Counted from the first letter of the stretch, positions 1 to 6,582 are shown. The stretch: DNA of 6,897 nt from an uncultured Eubacteriales bacterium (GCA_900548595.1 URLB01000107.1:1-6897); one strand, 5' to 3'. A program made the numbers and translations. Notes: generated by a model from the letters alone, not told the origin.

Positions 1-360
1 AGTGCTGTCGGTAATAACCTCGCCCAGAAGTTCGGCAAACTTAGCGGCATGCTCAGCCTCTTCATAAGCGGCCTTTTCCCAATACAGGCCGATCTCCGGA
101 TAACCTTCTCTGTGGGCGACACGGGCCATAGCCAAATACATACCAACCTCGGTGCACTCGCCGTTAAAGTTAGCTCTTAAATCCTCCATGATGTCTTCGC
201 TGGAACCCTGGGCAACGCCTACTACGTGCTCAGCAGCCCAAGACATTTCGCCTTTCTGCTCCACGAACTTCTCTTTAGGAGCCTTGCACTGGGGGCAGAA
301 ATCAGGAGCGGTTTCTCCTTCGTAAACATAACCACAAACAGAGCATACAAATTTCTTCAT
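1..360 (-). CDS. Reverse rubrerythrin (NADH peroxidase type), C-terminal part cut by window edge
   Basis: Cytoplasmic non-haem iron protein of anaerobes that reduces hydrogen peroxide to water with electrons passed from NAD(P)H through rubredoxin partners. The visible 120 residues begin with a rubredoxin-like iron domain, with cysteines at 6, 9, 22 and 25 (two CxxC pairs). From about residue 40 follows the start of a ferritin-like four-helix domain: E68 in the NGECTE stretch and the E101-A-E-H104 (ExxH) motif are likely di-iron ligands. Rubredoxin before ferritin-like domain is the order of 'reverse' rubrerythrins of clostridia; classical rubrerythrin has the opposite order. The second set of iron ligands lies beyond position 1. 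The ATG at 358-360 is preceded by GGAGG (370-374 on the plus strand). The gene lies 60 bases downstream of perR on the same strand with no terminator hairpin between, so co-transcription and PerR control are likely (inference). Confidence 0.93.
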   Translation of the reverse strand, partial: MKKFVCSVCGYVYEGETAPDFCPQCKAPKEKFVEQKGEMSWAAEHVVGVAQGSSEDIMEDLRANFNGECTEVGMYLAMARVAHREGYPEIGLYWEKAAYEEAEHAAKFAELLGEVITDST

Positions 361-420
361 TTTAAATTCCTCCAAATCATAATATTCTATCTTATAAAGG
401 GCAAATCCGTTTATTTACTA

Positions 421-828
421 TTAACCGGCGTTCTTTTGGGCGTTAAGACATTCCTCGCAAATGCCATGAAACACTAGATCATGAGAATCAATCTGACAGC
501 GGATTCGCTTACTAACATCGAAATCAAGCTGGGCGTCCTGCTCCACATCTTCCACATCCAAAACGCAGCCGCACTTGGAGCATATAAAGTGGGCGTGAGG
601 AGCGGTGGTGCCATCCAATCGTTCCTGTCCTTCTACTACGCCGACGCTTATAATCAAACCATCTTCTTTGAATCGAGCAATGTTGCGGTAAACCGTGCCA
701 AGACTTAAATCAGGATAAATTGGTTTTAATTTTTGATAGATCCAATCAGCAGTGGTATGAATATCGGTGGAACAGATGGCAGATAGAATGGCTTCTCTTT
801 TCCGGCTGTAATTCTGTCTCTTTTCCAT
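421..828 (-). CDS. perR: PerR-type peroxide-sensing repressor (Fur family)
   Basis: Fur-family metalloregulator of 135 residues (the family is usually 135-150). It has an N-terminal winged helix (about 1-70, recognition region LSLGTVYRNI) and a C-terminal dimerisation and metal domain. The structural zinc site is intact: C83, C86, C124 and C127. Aligned by eye to Bacillus subtilis PerR, all five regulatory metal ligands are present: H24, D72, H78, H80 and D91. The aspartates at 72 and 91 favour PerR over Fur or Zur. In the family, iron-catalysed oxidation of the regulatory histidines by peroxide releases the protein from DNA. The start ATG (826-828) has an AGGAG-like site just upstream. It precedes a rubrerythrin gene, a typical PerR target, and a candidate PerR box sits between its own promoter and start, suggesting autoregulation. 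The family is secure; PerR over another Fur-family member is likely. Confidence 0.9.
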   Translation of the reverse strand: MEKRQNYSRKREAILSAICSTDIHTTADWIYQKLKPIYPDLSLGTVYRNIARFKEDGLIISVGVVEGQERLDGTTAPHAHFICSKCGCVLDVEDVEQDAQLDFDVSKRIRCQIDSHDLVFHGICEECLNAQKNAG

Positions 829-844
829 TTAGTTCTCCTAAAAT

Positions 845-859
845 CAATAATAGTTATTG
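845..859 (-). promoter_or_regulatory. Candidate PerR box (operator)
   Basis: CAATAATAGTTATTG is a 15-base inverted repeat of 7-1-7 form with a single mismatched pair. It matches 9 of 15 positions of the B. subtilis PerR box TTATAATTATTATAA, including the inner ATAAT and TTAT parts. It lies just downstream of the -10 of the perR promoter and 17 bases before the perR start codon, where a bound repressor would block transcription. The palindrome is seen directly; binding by PerR is inferred. Confidence 0.55.
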
Positions 860-870
860 TTTCTGTTTAT

Positions 871-899
871 AGAATAACACACATTTTTCCATTTGTAAA
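871..899 (-). promoter_or_regulatory. Vegetative promoter for perR and rubrerythrin
   Basis: On the minus strand, TTTACA (894-899, five of six consensus bases) is followed after exactly 17 bases by TATTCT (871-876, four of six). Transcription would start near 864 and read through the candidate PerR box into perR. No equally good promoter was found in the 60-base gap before the rubrerythrin gene, so this one probably serves both genes. Confidence 0.65.
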
Positions 900-978
900 G
901 TCTTTTTTCAAAGAAGTCATAAAAAAAGATTTTCCTCCTATATATAAAAGGAGCGTAGTTATTCGGGAGGACAGCGTA

Positions 979-1236
979 ATGGAAAGAAAATACAGCCTGT
1001 TGAAACGAGGTGGGAAAGCGGCGGCGGGGGGAGTTGTTCTGGGCTTGGCCTTGCTATTGTCCGTTTTGGGATTTCACGGAGGCCTTCTGCCGGCAAACGC
1101 CGTGCCTGAGGAAGGCTGTGAGCTTCCCATCATTATGTATCACGGTTTGCTGAAGGAGGAAGCCCGGCAAGGAAAATACGTGCTTTCCCCGGCACAGTTC
1201 GAATCGGATTTAAAGTACCTGAAAGAAAACGGATAC
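979..1236 (+). pseudogene. Polysaccharide deacetylase, N-terminal fragment only
   Basis: The first 86 residues have a basic start, a hydrophobic segment (about 16-36, rich in G, A, V and L) and a likely signal-peptidase site after the ANA at 39-41, so the protein was meant for export. Residues 49-55 (ELPIIMYH) and the FESDLKYLKENGY stretch are the opening signature of clostridial and bacillar NodB-family deacetylases, which remove acetyl groups from peptidoglycan or other cell-wall glycans. Everything after this point, including the catalytic TFDDG motif, is missing. The 150-base gap before it (829-978) holds the divergent perR promoter; no convincing plus-strand promoter could be picked out there. 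Confidence 0.78.
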
Positions 1237-1662
1237 CATAGATATGAGATTAGCAACTTTGCCCAAAAAGGATTTGAATGCGAACACAATAAAGTATACT
1301 GGAGAACTCAGGAATACAAAGGATTCGGACTGGGAGCACATTCGTACATGGACGGCAGAAGGTTTCATAATACATATGATTTTAAGGAATATATTGAGGA
1401 AAAAGTAAAACCGTTAGATATGGAACTTCTTTCAGATGAAGAAAAAGAAGAGGAATTTATGTTTATGGGACTGAGAATGACGGAGGGAATATCTAAAAGA
1501 GATTTTAGGGAAAGATTTAAGACGGATATATATAATGTGTACGGAGAGGAACTGAAAACGCTTATTGAAGAAAAACTTATTAATGAGAAAGACGACAGAA
1601 TATTTTTAAGTGAAAGAGGCATTGACATATCAAATCAGATTTTTGAAAAATTTGTAAGGTAA
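979..1662 (+). CDS. Hybrid reading frame: secreted deacetylase N-terminus joined to HemW C-terminus
   Basis: A 227-codon open frame made of two unrelated protein families. Residues 1-86 are the start of an exported polysaccharide deacetylase. Residues from about 87 on are the C-terminal third of HemW, a cytoplasmic radical-SAM family protein. ATG at 979 is preceded by GGGAGG (965-970). The join is in frame at codons 82-86 (KENGY, bases 1222-1236), a string plausible in both families at that point. Base composition changes at the same place: 34 G/C of 60 in 1141-1200, 22 of 60 in 1261-1320. The product would lack the NodB TFDDG metal/catalytic motif of deacetylases and the CxxxCxxC iron-sulfur motif of HemW, so it is very unlikely to do either job. 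It is best read as an assembly chimera or a recombination scar, not a functional fusion. Confidence 0.85.
   Translation: MERKYSLLKRGGKAAAGGVVLGLALLLSVLGFHGGLLPANAVPEEGCELPIIMYHGLLKEEARQGKYVLSPAQFESDLKYLKENGYHRYEISNFAQKGFECEHNKVYWRTQEYKGFGLGAHSYMDGRRFHNTYDFKEYIEEKVKPLDMELLSDEEKEEEFMFMGLRMTEGISKRDFRERFKTDIYNVYGEELKTLIEEKLINEKDDRIFLSERGIDISNQIFEKFVR
1237..1662 (+). pseudogene. hemW: HemW (formerly HemN-like) C-terminal fragment
   Basis: About 141 residues matching the C-terminal third of HemW, a radical-SAM protein related to coproporphyrinogen III dehydrogenase and now regarded as a haem chaperone. The signature HRYEISNFA, an EHNKVYW-like stretch, then GFGLGAHSYMDGRRFHNT are strongly HemW-like. 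They are followed by the acidic HemW C-terminal domain with EEFMFMGLRMTEGI and a final GIDISNQIF-type helix. HemW is normally about 375-380 residues, so the N-terminal ~235, with the SAM-binding cysteine motif, are absent. hemW directly upstream of hrcA is the usual clostridial order (often lepA-hemW-hrcA), so this fragment belongs with the heat-shock operon and the deacetylase part is the foreign piece. No terminator hairpin follows; 1663-1707 is plain A/T-rich spacer. Confidence 0.88.
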
Positions 1663-1707
1663 ATTTGTGGTTTAAAGGAAAAAATCATAAATAATTCTTA
1701 AAAGCAC

Positions 1708-1736
1708 TTGACATATTAAAGGTTAGGTGCTATTTT
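1708..1736 (+). promoter_or_regulatory. Heat-shock operon promoter, vegetative type with extended -10
   Basis: Perfect -35 TTGACA (1708-1713), a 17-base spacer, then TATTTT (1731-1736). A TG at 1728-1729 one base before the -10 gives an extended -10 element that can offset the imperfect hexamer. Predicted start is near 1743, six or so bases before the CIRCE operator. This is the standard arrangement for class I heat-shock genes, transcribed by the housekeeping sigma factor and held down by HrcA. Confidence 0.85.
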
Positions 1737-1748
1737 AATTATTAAAGA

Positions 1749-1775
1749 TTAGCACTCGATATAAATGAGTGCTAA
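1749..1775 (+). promoter_or_regulatory. CIRCE operator (HrcA binding site)
   Basis: TTAGCACTC, nine bases, GAGTGCTAA: a perfect match to the CIRCE consensus with the canonical spacer length. It lies between the predicted transcription start and the hrcA ribosome binding site. In the family, HrcA bound here represses the operon and is released or inactivated on heat stress when GroEL/ES is occupied by unfolded proteins. Only one copy is present in the window. Confidence 0.98.
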
Positions 1776-1798
1776 CAAGAAATAAAGGGGGCGGGTTT

Positions 1799-2872
1799 AT
1801 GCAGTTGAATGATAGAAAAATAAATATCCTGAAAGCTATTATAAAGGATTATATTGATACTGCTGAACCTGTAGGTTCCAGAACTATTGCAAAAAAATAT
1901 AACTTGGGAGTCAGTTCCGCTACAATAAGAAATGAAATGAGCGACTTGGAAGAAATGGGACTTATTATTCAGCCCCATGCCTCTGCGGGACGTATTCCGT
2001 CGGATAAGGGCTACAGGTACTATGTTGACAGCATACTTCAAAAAGACCTTATAACTGCCGATGATCAGGACTTTATAAAAGATGTTGTAAACAGAAATAT
2101 AAGTCAGATAGAGTATTTAATGGAAGAAACGGCAAGAGCCTTGTCTTCGCTGACTAACTATACTACTTTTATTTCGGAGCCGGTAATAAGAAAAACCACT
2201 CTGAAACAGGTAAGGCTTGTTCCCCTTGATGATATTTCGGTTATGATGGTTGTAGCCACGGGAGAAAACCATATTAAAGATTATATTATTCACGTAAACG
2301 AAAGCATAGGAGAACCGGAACTTAATAAAATAAACGAGGAAATAAACGCTTTTCTAAAGGGAAAAACAAGAGACGACCTTAATGACGAGACAATAAAAAA
2401 TCTTGCTCTCATAACAAGAGAACATCAGGAACTTTTGAAGCCTATGCTTAAAAACATAAGAAAAACAATAGCTTCGGCGGAGAGCGTTCAGATACATCTG
2501 AGCGGTGAAAAAAATATACTTGATTTCCCCGAGTTCAGCGATATTGATAAGGCGCGTACGCTTTTTAATACGTTGGAGGAAAAAGAAGCGCTTCTTAATA
2601 TAATAGGCGATACGGACGGCAGAAAGACAGACGTATCTATCGGCGCTGAAAATGAACTGGAAGAAATGAAAAATTGCAGCGTAATAAAAACAAGCTACAA
2701 AGTCGGTGACGACGTATACGGAACAATCGGCATTATAGGGCCGACAAGAATGGATTACGGACAGGTTATTTCGGTTTTAAACGGAATGGCTAAAAATATA
2801 GAGAATATAATGAATTCGGCGTCCAAACGAAGGAAACGCGCAATTGAAAGGAAGGACAAATTAAATGAATAG
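1799..2872 (+). CDS. hrcA: Heat-inducible transcription repressor HrcA
   Basis: Repressor of class I heat-shock genes, 357 residues (family about 340-360). The N-terminal winged helix spans about 1-75; the helix-turn-helix region VGSRTIAKKYNLGVSSATIR is followed by the hallmark HASAGRIPSDKGYRYYVD at 60-77. The rest fits the GAF-like and dimerisation part, ending in GTIGIIGPTRMDYGQVI, a typical HrcA C-terminal signature. The ATG at 1799 is chosen because AAAGGGGG (1785-1791) sits about seven bases upstream and the protein then opens MQLNDRKINIL as in homologues. An in-frame GTG at 1769 would start inside the CIRCE operator and is rejected. The last eight bases overlap grpE, implying coupled translation. 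HrcA regulates this operon itself through the CIRCE site upstream. Confidence 0.97.
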   Translation: MQLNDRKINILKAIIKDYIDTAEPVGSRTIAKKYNLGVSSATIRNEMSDLEEMGLIIQPHASAGRIPSDKGYRYYVDSILQKDLITADDQDFIKDVVNRNISQIEYLMEETARALSSLTNYTTFISEPVIRKTTLKQVRLVPLDDISVMMVVATGENHIKDYIIHVNESIGEPELNKINEEINAFLKGKTRDDLNDETIKNLALITREHQELLKPMLKNIRKTIASAESVQIHLSGEKNILDFPEFSDIDKARTLFNTLEEKEALLNIIGDTDGRKTDVSIGAENELEEMKNCSVIKTSYKVGDDVYGTIGIIGPTRMDYGQVISVLNGMAKNIENIMNSASKRRKRAIERKDKLNE

Positions 2873-3479
2873 TGAAGAAAATAAGGCTGAAGAAATAAAG
2901 GAAGAGACGGAAATACCGGAAGAAACAATTGAAAACGAAGCTGTCGAAAACAAAGAGGAAGCGGCTGAAGAAAAGAAAGAAACATCCGATAAAAAGGGAT
3001 TGTTTAAAAATAAAAACGCAAAATATGAAAAAGAAATCGAAGAACTCGGTCAAAAGCTTGCAGAAGCTCAGGACAGATTCCAAAGAACACTGGCCGAATT
3101 TGACAACTTCAGAAAACGTACTATGAAAGAAAAAGCAAGTATGTACGATGACGGAGCGAGAGATACGATAGAAAAGCTTCTTCCGCTTTTTGATAACCTT
3201 GAAAGAGCAATAAGTTCTGTCGAAGGAAAAGTCGATGATGAAGATCCACTTCTCAAAGGCGTAAAAATGACGGATAAGCAGCTTAAAGAAATATTAGCTT
3301 CCATGGGCGTTGAAGAAATAAAAGCGCTCGGCGAAAAATTCGATCCTAACCTTCATGCTGCCGTCGCACATGTCGACGATGAAAATTATGGTGAAAACGA
3401 AGTTATCATAGATATGCTGAAAGGTTATAAATATAAAGATAAAGTTATCAGACACAGTATGGTAAAAGTAGCTAACTGA
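2865..3479 (+). CDS. grpE: Nucleotide exchange factor GrpE
   Basis: Co-chaperone of 204 residues that dimerises and opens the DnaK nucleotide-binding cleft to release ADP. Residues 1-45 are a very acidic, Glu-rich disordered tail. Residues about 50-115 form the long coiled-coil helix, with FQRTLAEFDNFRKRT at 72-86 as the GrpE signature. The C-terminal beta domain (about 145-204) has GEKFDPNLHAAVAHV and the closing KVIRHSMVKVAN. ATG 2865 overlaps the end of hrcA by eight bases, with GGAAGGA (2850-2856) as ribosome binding site inside hrcA. It is followed 45 bases later by dnaK, its partner. Confidence 0.97.
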   Translation: MNSEENKAEEIKEETEIPEETIENEAVENKEEAAEEKKETSDKKGLFKNKNAKYEKEIEELGQKLAEAQDRFQRTLAEFDNFRKRTMKEKASMYDDGARDTIEKLLPLFDNLERAISSVEGKVDDEDPLLKGVKMTDKQLKEILASMGVEEIKALGEKFDPNLHAAVAHVDDENYGENEVIIDMLKGYKYKDKVIRHSMVKVAN

Positions 3480-3524
3480 TTAATGAAAAAATCTATTTGT
3501 TAAATATTTAGGAGGAAATTTATT

Positions 3525-5366
3525 ATGGGAAAAATAATAGGTATTGACCTTGGTACAACAAACTCTTGCGTGGCTGTTATGGAAGGCGGACAGCCCGTTG
3601 TAATCGTAAACTCTGACGGAGCAAGAACAACTCCATCTGTAGTAGGTTTTGCAAAAAACGGAGAGCGTCTTATCGGCGATTCCGCAAAACGTCAGGCAAT
3701 AACAAATACTGACAGAACAATAAGCTCTATAAAGCGTCATATGGGCGAAAATTACAAAGTAACTATTGATGACAAAAATTATTCACCTCAGGAAATATCG
3801 GCAATGGTTCTTCAGAAACTTAAAGCAGACGCTGAAAGTTATTTGGGAGAAGCCGTAACAGAAGCCGTTATTACAGTACCCGCTTACTTCTCAGACGCAC
3901 AGAGACAGGCAACAAAAGACGCAGGTAAAATTGCCGGACTTGATGTAAAACGTATAATAAACGAGCCTACAGCAGCAGCCCTTGCATACGGTCTTGATAA
4001 TGAAAAAGAGCAGAAGATCATGGTATATGACCTCGGCGGCGGTACATTCGACGTTTCTATCATCGAAATCGGCGACGGAGTAGTTGAAGTTCTTGCTACA
4101 AACGGAGATACAAGACTCGGTGGCGATGACTTTGATAACAGAATTATCGACTATCTTGTAAGCGAGTTCAAAAAGACTGAAGGCATGGATCTTTCATCAG
4201 ATAAGATGGCAATGCAGAGACTTAAAGAGGCTGCCGAAAAAGCTAAGAAAGAACTTTCAACAGTAACTTCATCAAATATAAACCTTCCTTTCATAACAAT
4301 GAACCAGGACGGACCTAAACATTTGGATATAACTCTTTCAAGAGCTAAATTCGATGAATTAACGGCAGACCTTGTTGACAGAACAATGGGTCCTGTAAGA
4401 AACGCTCTTTCAGACGCAGGTCTTTCAGCTTCCGAACTTGACAAGATACTTCTTGTAGGCGGTTCAACAAGAATACCCGCAGTACAGGACGCAGTTAAGA
4501 AAATTACGGGAAAAGATCCATTCAAGGGAATCAACCCCGATGAATGTGTAGCTATCGGCGCATCTATCCAGGGCGGTAAAATGGCAGGAGACGCAGGCGC
4601 TTCAAGCATACTTCTTCTTGACGTAACTCCTCTTTCACTCGGTATTGAAACTCTCGGCGGCGTAGCTACAAAGCTTATTGAAAGAAATACTACTATACCT
4701 ACAAACAAGAAACAGATATTCTCTACAGCCGAGGATAACCAGACAGCTGTTGATATACATGTAGTACAGGGAGAAAGACCTCTCGCAAAGGATAATAAAA
4801 CTCTCGGAAGCTTCAGACTTGAAGGTATCGCGCCTGCAAGAAGGGGTGTTCCTCAGATAGAAGTTGCATTTGATATCGACGCAAACGGTATTGTTCACGT
4901 ATCGGCAAAAGACCTTGGTACAGGTAAGGAACAGGCTATCACAATTACAGCTTCAACAAACCTCAGTGACGATGAAATAGATAAAGCTGTTAAAGAGGCT
5001 GAACAGTATGCCGAGGCAGATAAGAAACGTAAAGAAGCAATCGACGTTAAGAACGAAGCCGATTCACTTATCTTCCAGACAGAAAAGACTCTCGGAGAAC
5101 TTGAAGGAAAGGTTTCCGATACAGATAAGGCAGCGGTTGAAAGCGAACTTTCAAAATTGAAAGCAGCAGTAGAAAATAAGAATGTAGAAACAATGACAGA
5201 CGCGGAAGTAGAAGAAATCAAGACAGCTACCGAATCTCTTAAAAATGCTTTCTACAAAATATCAGAAGAATTATACAAACAGGCACAGGCAGCAGGCGGA
5301 CAGGAAAACGGCGGAGCCGATAATTCAGATCCGAATGTAGTTGACGGAGATTATAAAGAAATGTAA
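3525..5366 (+). CDS. dnaK: Molecular chaperone DnaK (Hsp70)
   Basis: Cytoplasmic ATP-dependent chaperone of 613 residues, full length for a Gram-positive DnaK. The nucleotide-binding domain (1 to about 360) shows GIDLGTTNSCVAV at 6-18, K70 (the catalytic lysine position), IINEPTAAALAYGLD at 144-158, YDLGGGTFDVSI at 168-179 and VGGSTRIPAV at 311-320. The linker around 363-366 leads to DVTPLSLGIE. The beta-sandwich substrate domain runs to about 480, then a helical lid and a Gly/Asn/Asp-rich tail ending VVDGDYKEM. Residues 70-100 lack the insertion of roughly two dozen residues found in E. coli DnaK, a known marker of monoderm bacteria. C15, the redox-sensitive position next to the phosphate loop, is kept. 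A strong AGGAGG (3510-3515) supports ATG 3525. Works with GrpE and DnaJ encoded on either side. Confidence 0.99.
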   Translation: MGKIIGIDLGTTNSCVAVMEGGQPVVIVNSDGARTTPSVVGFAKNGERLIGDSAKRQAITNTDRTISSIKRHMGENYKVTIDDKNYSPQEISAMVLQKLKADAESYLGEAVTEAVITVPAYFSDAQRQATKDAGKIAGLDVKRIINEPTAAALAYGLDNEKEQKIMVYDLGGGTFDVSIIEIGDGVVEVLATNGDTRLGGDDFDNRIIDYLVSEFKKTEGMDLSSDKMAMQRLKEAAEKAKKELSTVTSSNINLPFITMNQDGPKHLDITLSRAKFDELTADLVDRTMGPVRNALSDAGLSASELDKILLVGGSTRIPAVQDAVKKITGKDPFKGINPDECVAIGASIQGGKMAGDAGASSILLLDVTPLSLGIETLGGVATKLIERNTTIPTNKKQIFSTAEDNQTAVDIHVVQGERPLAKDNKTLGSFRLEGIAPARRGVPQIEVAFDIDANGIVHVSAKDLGTGKEQAITITASTNLSDDEIDKAVKEAEQYAEADKKRKEAIDVKNEADSLIFQTEKTLGELEGKVSDTDKAAVESELSKLKAAVENKNVETMTDAEVEEIKTATESLKNAFYKISEELYKQAQAAGGQENGGADNSDPNVVDGDYKEM

Positions 5367-5375
5367 TATATAAAA

Positions 5376-5411
5376 GCGAAGAGAGGCCCTCTATGGAGAG
5401 CCTATCTTTGC
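5376..5411 (+). other. Stem-loop between dnaK and dnaJ
   Basis: Bases 5376-5387 pair with 5400-5411 over 12 positions, with one mismatch (5383/5404) and one G-U pair. The 12-base loop can add three more pairs (5389-5391 with 5396-5398). No run of T follows, so it is not an intrinsic terminator. A stable hairpin here would fit an mRNA stabiliser or processing point that sets a lower dnaJ than dnaK yield (inference). Confidence 0.7.
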
Positions 5412-5442
5412 GAATGAAAACATTTGACGGCGGGTGAAGAAG

Positions 5443-6582
5443 TTGGCAGAAAAAAGAGATTATTATGACGTCCTCGGCGTAGGAAAAAGCGCCGGCGAGG
5501 ATGAGATAAAAAAAGCATATCGTAAATTAGCTAAAAAGTACCACCCTGACGCTAATCCCGGAGACAAAAGCGCTGAGGAAAAGTTTAAGGAAGTAAATGA
5601 GGCTTATGAAGTTCTGAGCGATACGCAGAAACGTGCGCAGTATGATCAGTTCGGACATGCGGCTTTTGACCAGAGCATGGGAGGAGGCGGCGGATTCTAC
5701 GGCGGAGCTGATTTTGACATGAGCGACATATTCAGCATGTTTGGATTCGGCGGCGGTTCGGCTTCAAAGAGAAACGGCCCGATGCGTGGAAGAGACGTAA
5801 ACATTACAATACAGATTTCTTTTGAAGAAGCTGTATTCGGATGTAAAAAAGATATACAGGTCAACGTTACGGACACATGCGACGTATGCCACGGAACGGG
5901 AGCTAAACCCGGAACACATCCTGAAACCTGCCGTAAATGTAACGGTACGGGACAGGAAAGAGTCGTTCAGCAGTCTATTTTCGGAACTATGCAGACGACA
6001 AGAACATGTTCGGCATGCCACGGAACAGGTAAGACTGTTAAAGAGCCGTGCCAGACTTGCCGAGGAACCGGCTATGTAAAACGTCTTAAAAAATATGAGA
6101 TAAATATTCCTAAGGGAATAGATCATGGTCAGACTATACGTCTTTCCGGAAAGGGAGAGGCAGGAATAAACGGCGGCGGATACGGAGATCTGCTTGTTAC
6201 AGTTTATGTTAAACCGCACAGTTACTTTATAAGAAAAGGAATGGATATTTACAGTGAGAAAGTGATTTCTTTCACAGAAGCCATTCTGGGCGGAGAAATA
6301 ACGATAAATACTGTTTACGGAGAAGAGAAGTATACCGTTAAACCAGGAACGCAGCCTAATACACAGATAACACTTAAAAACTGCGGCGTTCCCAATATAA
6401 GAAATGAAAAAATAAAGGGTAACCAGATAGTAACGCTTAAGGTAAATATACCTACGGGACTCAGCGAAAAGCAGAAGATGATGCTCCATAACTGGAACAA
6501 TCCGGATCTTGTAGTTGAATTACCCGGAGGAGATAAGCCTAAAAAGAGCTTTAAAGATAAAATGAAAGAAATGCTGGAATAA
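5443..6582 (+). CDS. dnaJ: Co-chaperone DnaJ (Hsp40, type I)
   Basis: Stimulates DnaK ATP hydrolysis and delivers substrates to it. With the TTG start it has 379 residues, normal for the family. The J domain is at 4-70 with H34-P35-D36. A Gly/Phe-rich linker follows (about 80-106), then a zinc-finger region with four CxxCxGxG repeats (C146/C149, C163/C166, C189/C192, C203/C206). Two beta-barrel substrate domains and a Lys-rich end complete it. TTG at 5443 is preferred because it gives the family-typical opening MAEKRDYYDVLGV and has GGGTGA (5432-5437) five bases upstream; an in-frame GTG at 5434 (VKKLAEKRDYYD) is the alternative. No ATG is available near the conserved start, so translation may be modest. 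The conserved segment after GVP is unusual (NIRNEKIKGNQ, where a glycine-rich loop is common). Last gene of the operon: a terminator follows at once. Confidence 0.96.
   Translation: MAEKRDYYDVLGVGKSAGEDEIKKAYRKLAKKYHPDANPGDKSAEEKFKEVNEAYEVLSDTQKRAQYDQFGHAAFDQSMGGGGGFYGGADFDMSDIFSMFGFGGGSASKRNGPMRGRDVNITIQISFEEAVFGCKKDIQVNVTDTCDVCHGTGAKPGTHPETCRKCNGTGQERVVQQSIFGTMQTTRTCSACHGTGKTVKEPCQTCRGTGYVKRLKKYEINIPKGIDHGQTIRLSGKGEAGINGGGYGDLLVTVYVKPHSYFIRKGMDIYSEKVISFTEAILGGEITINTVYGEEKYTVKPGTQPNTQITLKNCGVPNIRNEKIKGNQIVTLKVNIPTGLSEKQKMMLHNWNNPDLVVELPGGDKPKKSFKDKMKEMLE

Noticed and set aside
361..420. Possible separate promoter or second PerR site before rubrerythrin
   Set aside because: The stretch is A/T-rich and has a TTATAA half-site, but no pair of -35/-10 hexamers at good spacing and no full palindrome was found.
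226..708. Two plus-strand open frames opposite rubrerythrin and perR
   Set aside because: They are antisense to well-supported genes and their products have no recognisable motifs.
935..953. Small inverted repeat CTCCT/AGGAG upstream of the deacetylase gene
   Set aside because: Only five base pairs around a nine-base A/T loop, with no adjacent T run on either strand; too weak to call a terminator or operator.
979..1662. The deacetylase-HemW frame as a new functional fusion protein
   Set aside because: Both halves lack catalytic residues, they belong in different cell compartments, and the composition step at the join points to an artefact or scar.
1769..1798. Longer HrcA start at the GTG inside CIRCE
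   Set aside because: It would add ten residues (MLTRNKGGGF) translated from the operator itself, with no ribosome binding site; ATG 1799 has one and matches homologues.
4151..4708. Open frame on the minus strand inside dnaK (185 codons)
   Set aside because: Antisense open frames in hsp70 genes are a well-known by-product of their codon use; nothing in this one suggests a real protein.
5764..6489. Long open frame on the minus strand inside dnaJ (241 codons)
   Set aside because: It lies wholly antisense to conserved dnaJ codons, its Ser/Tyr/Cys-rich product resembles no family I know, and it has no ribosome binding site of note. Its length follows from the codon bias of dnaJ.
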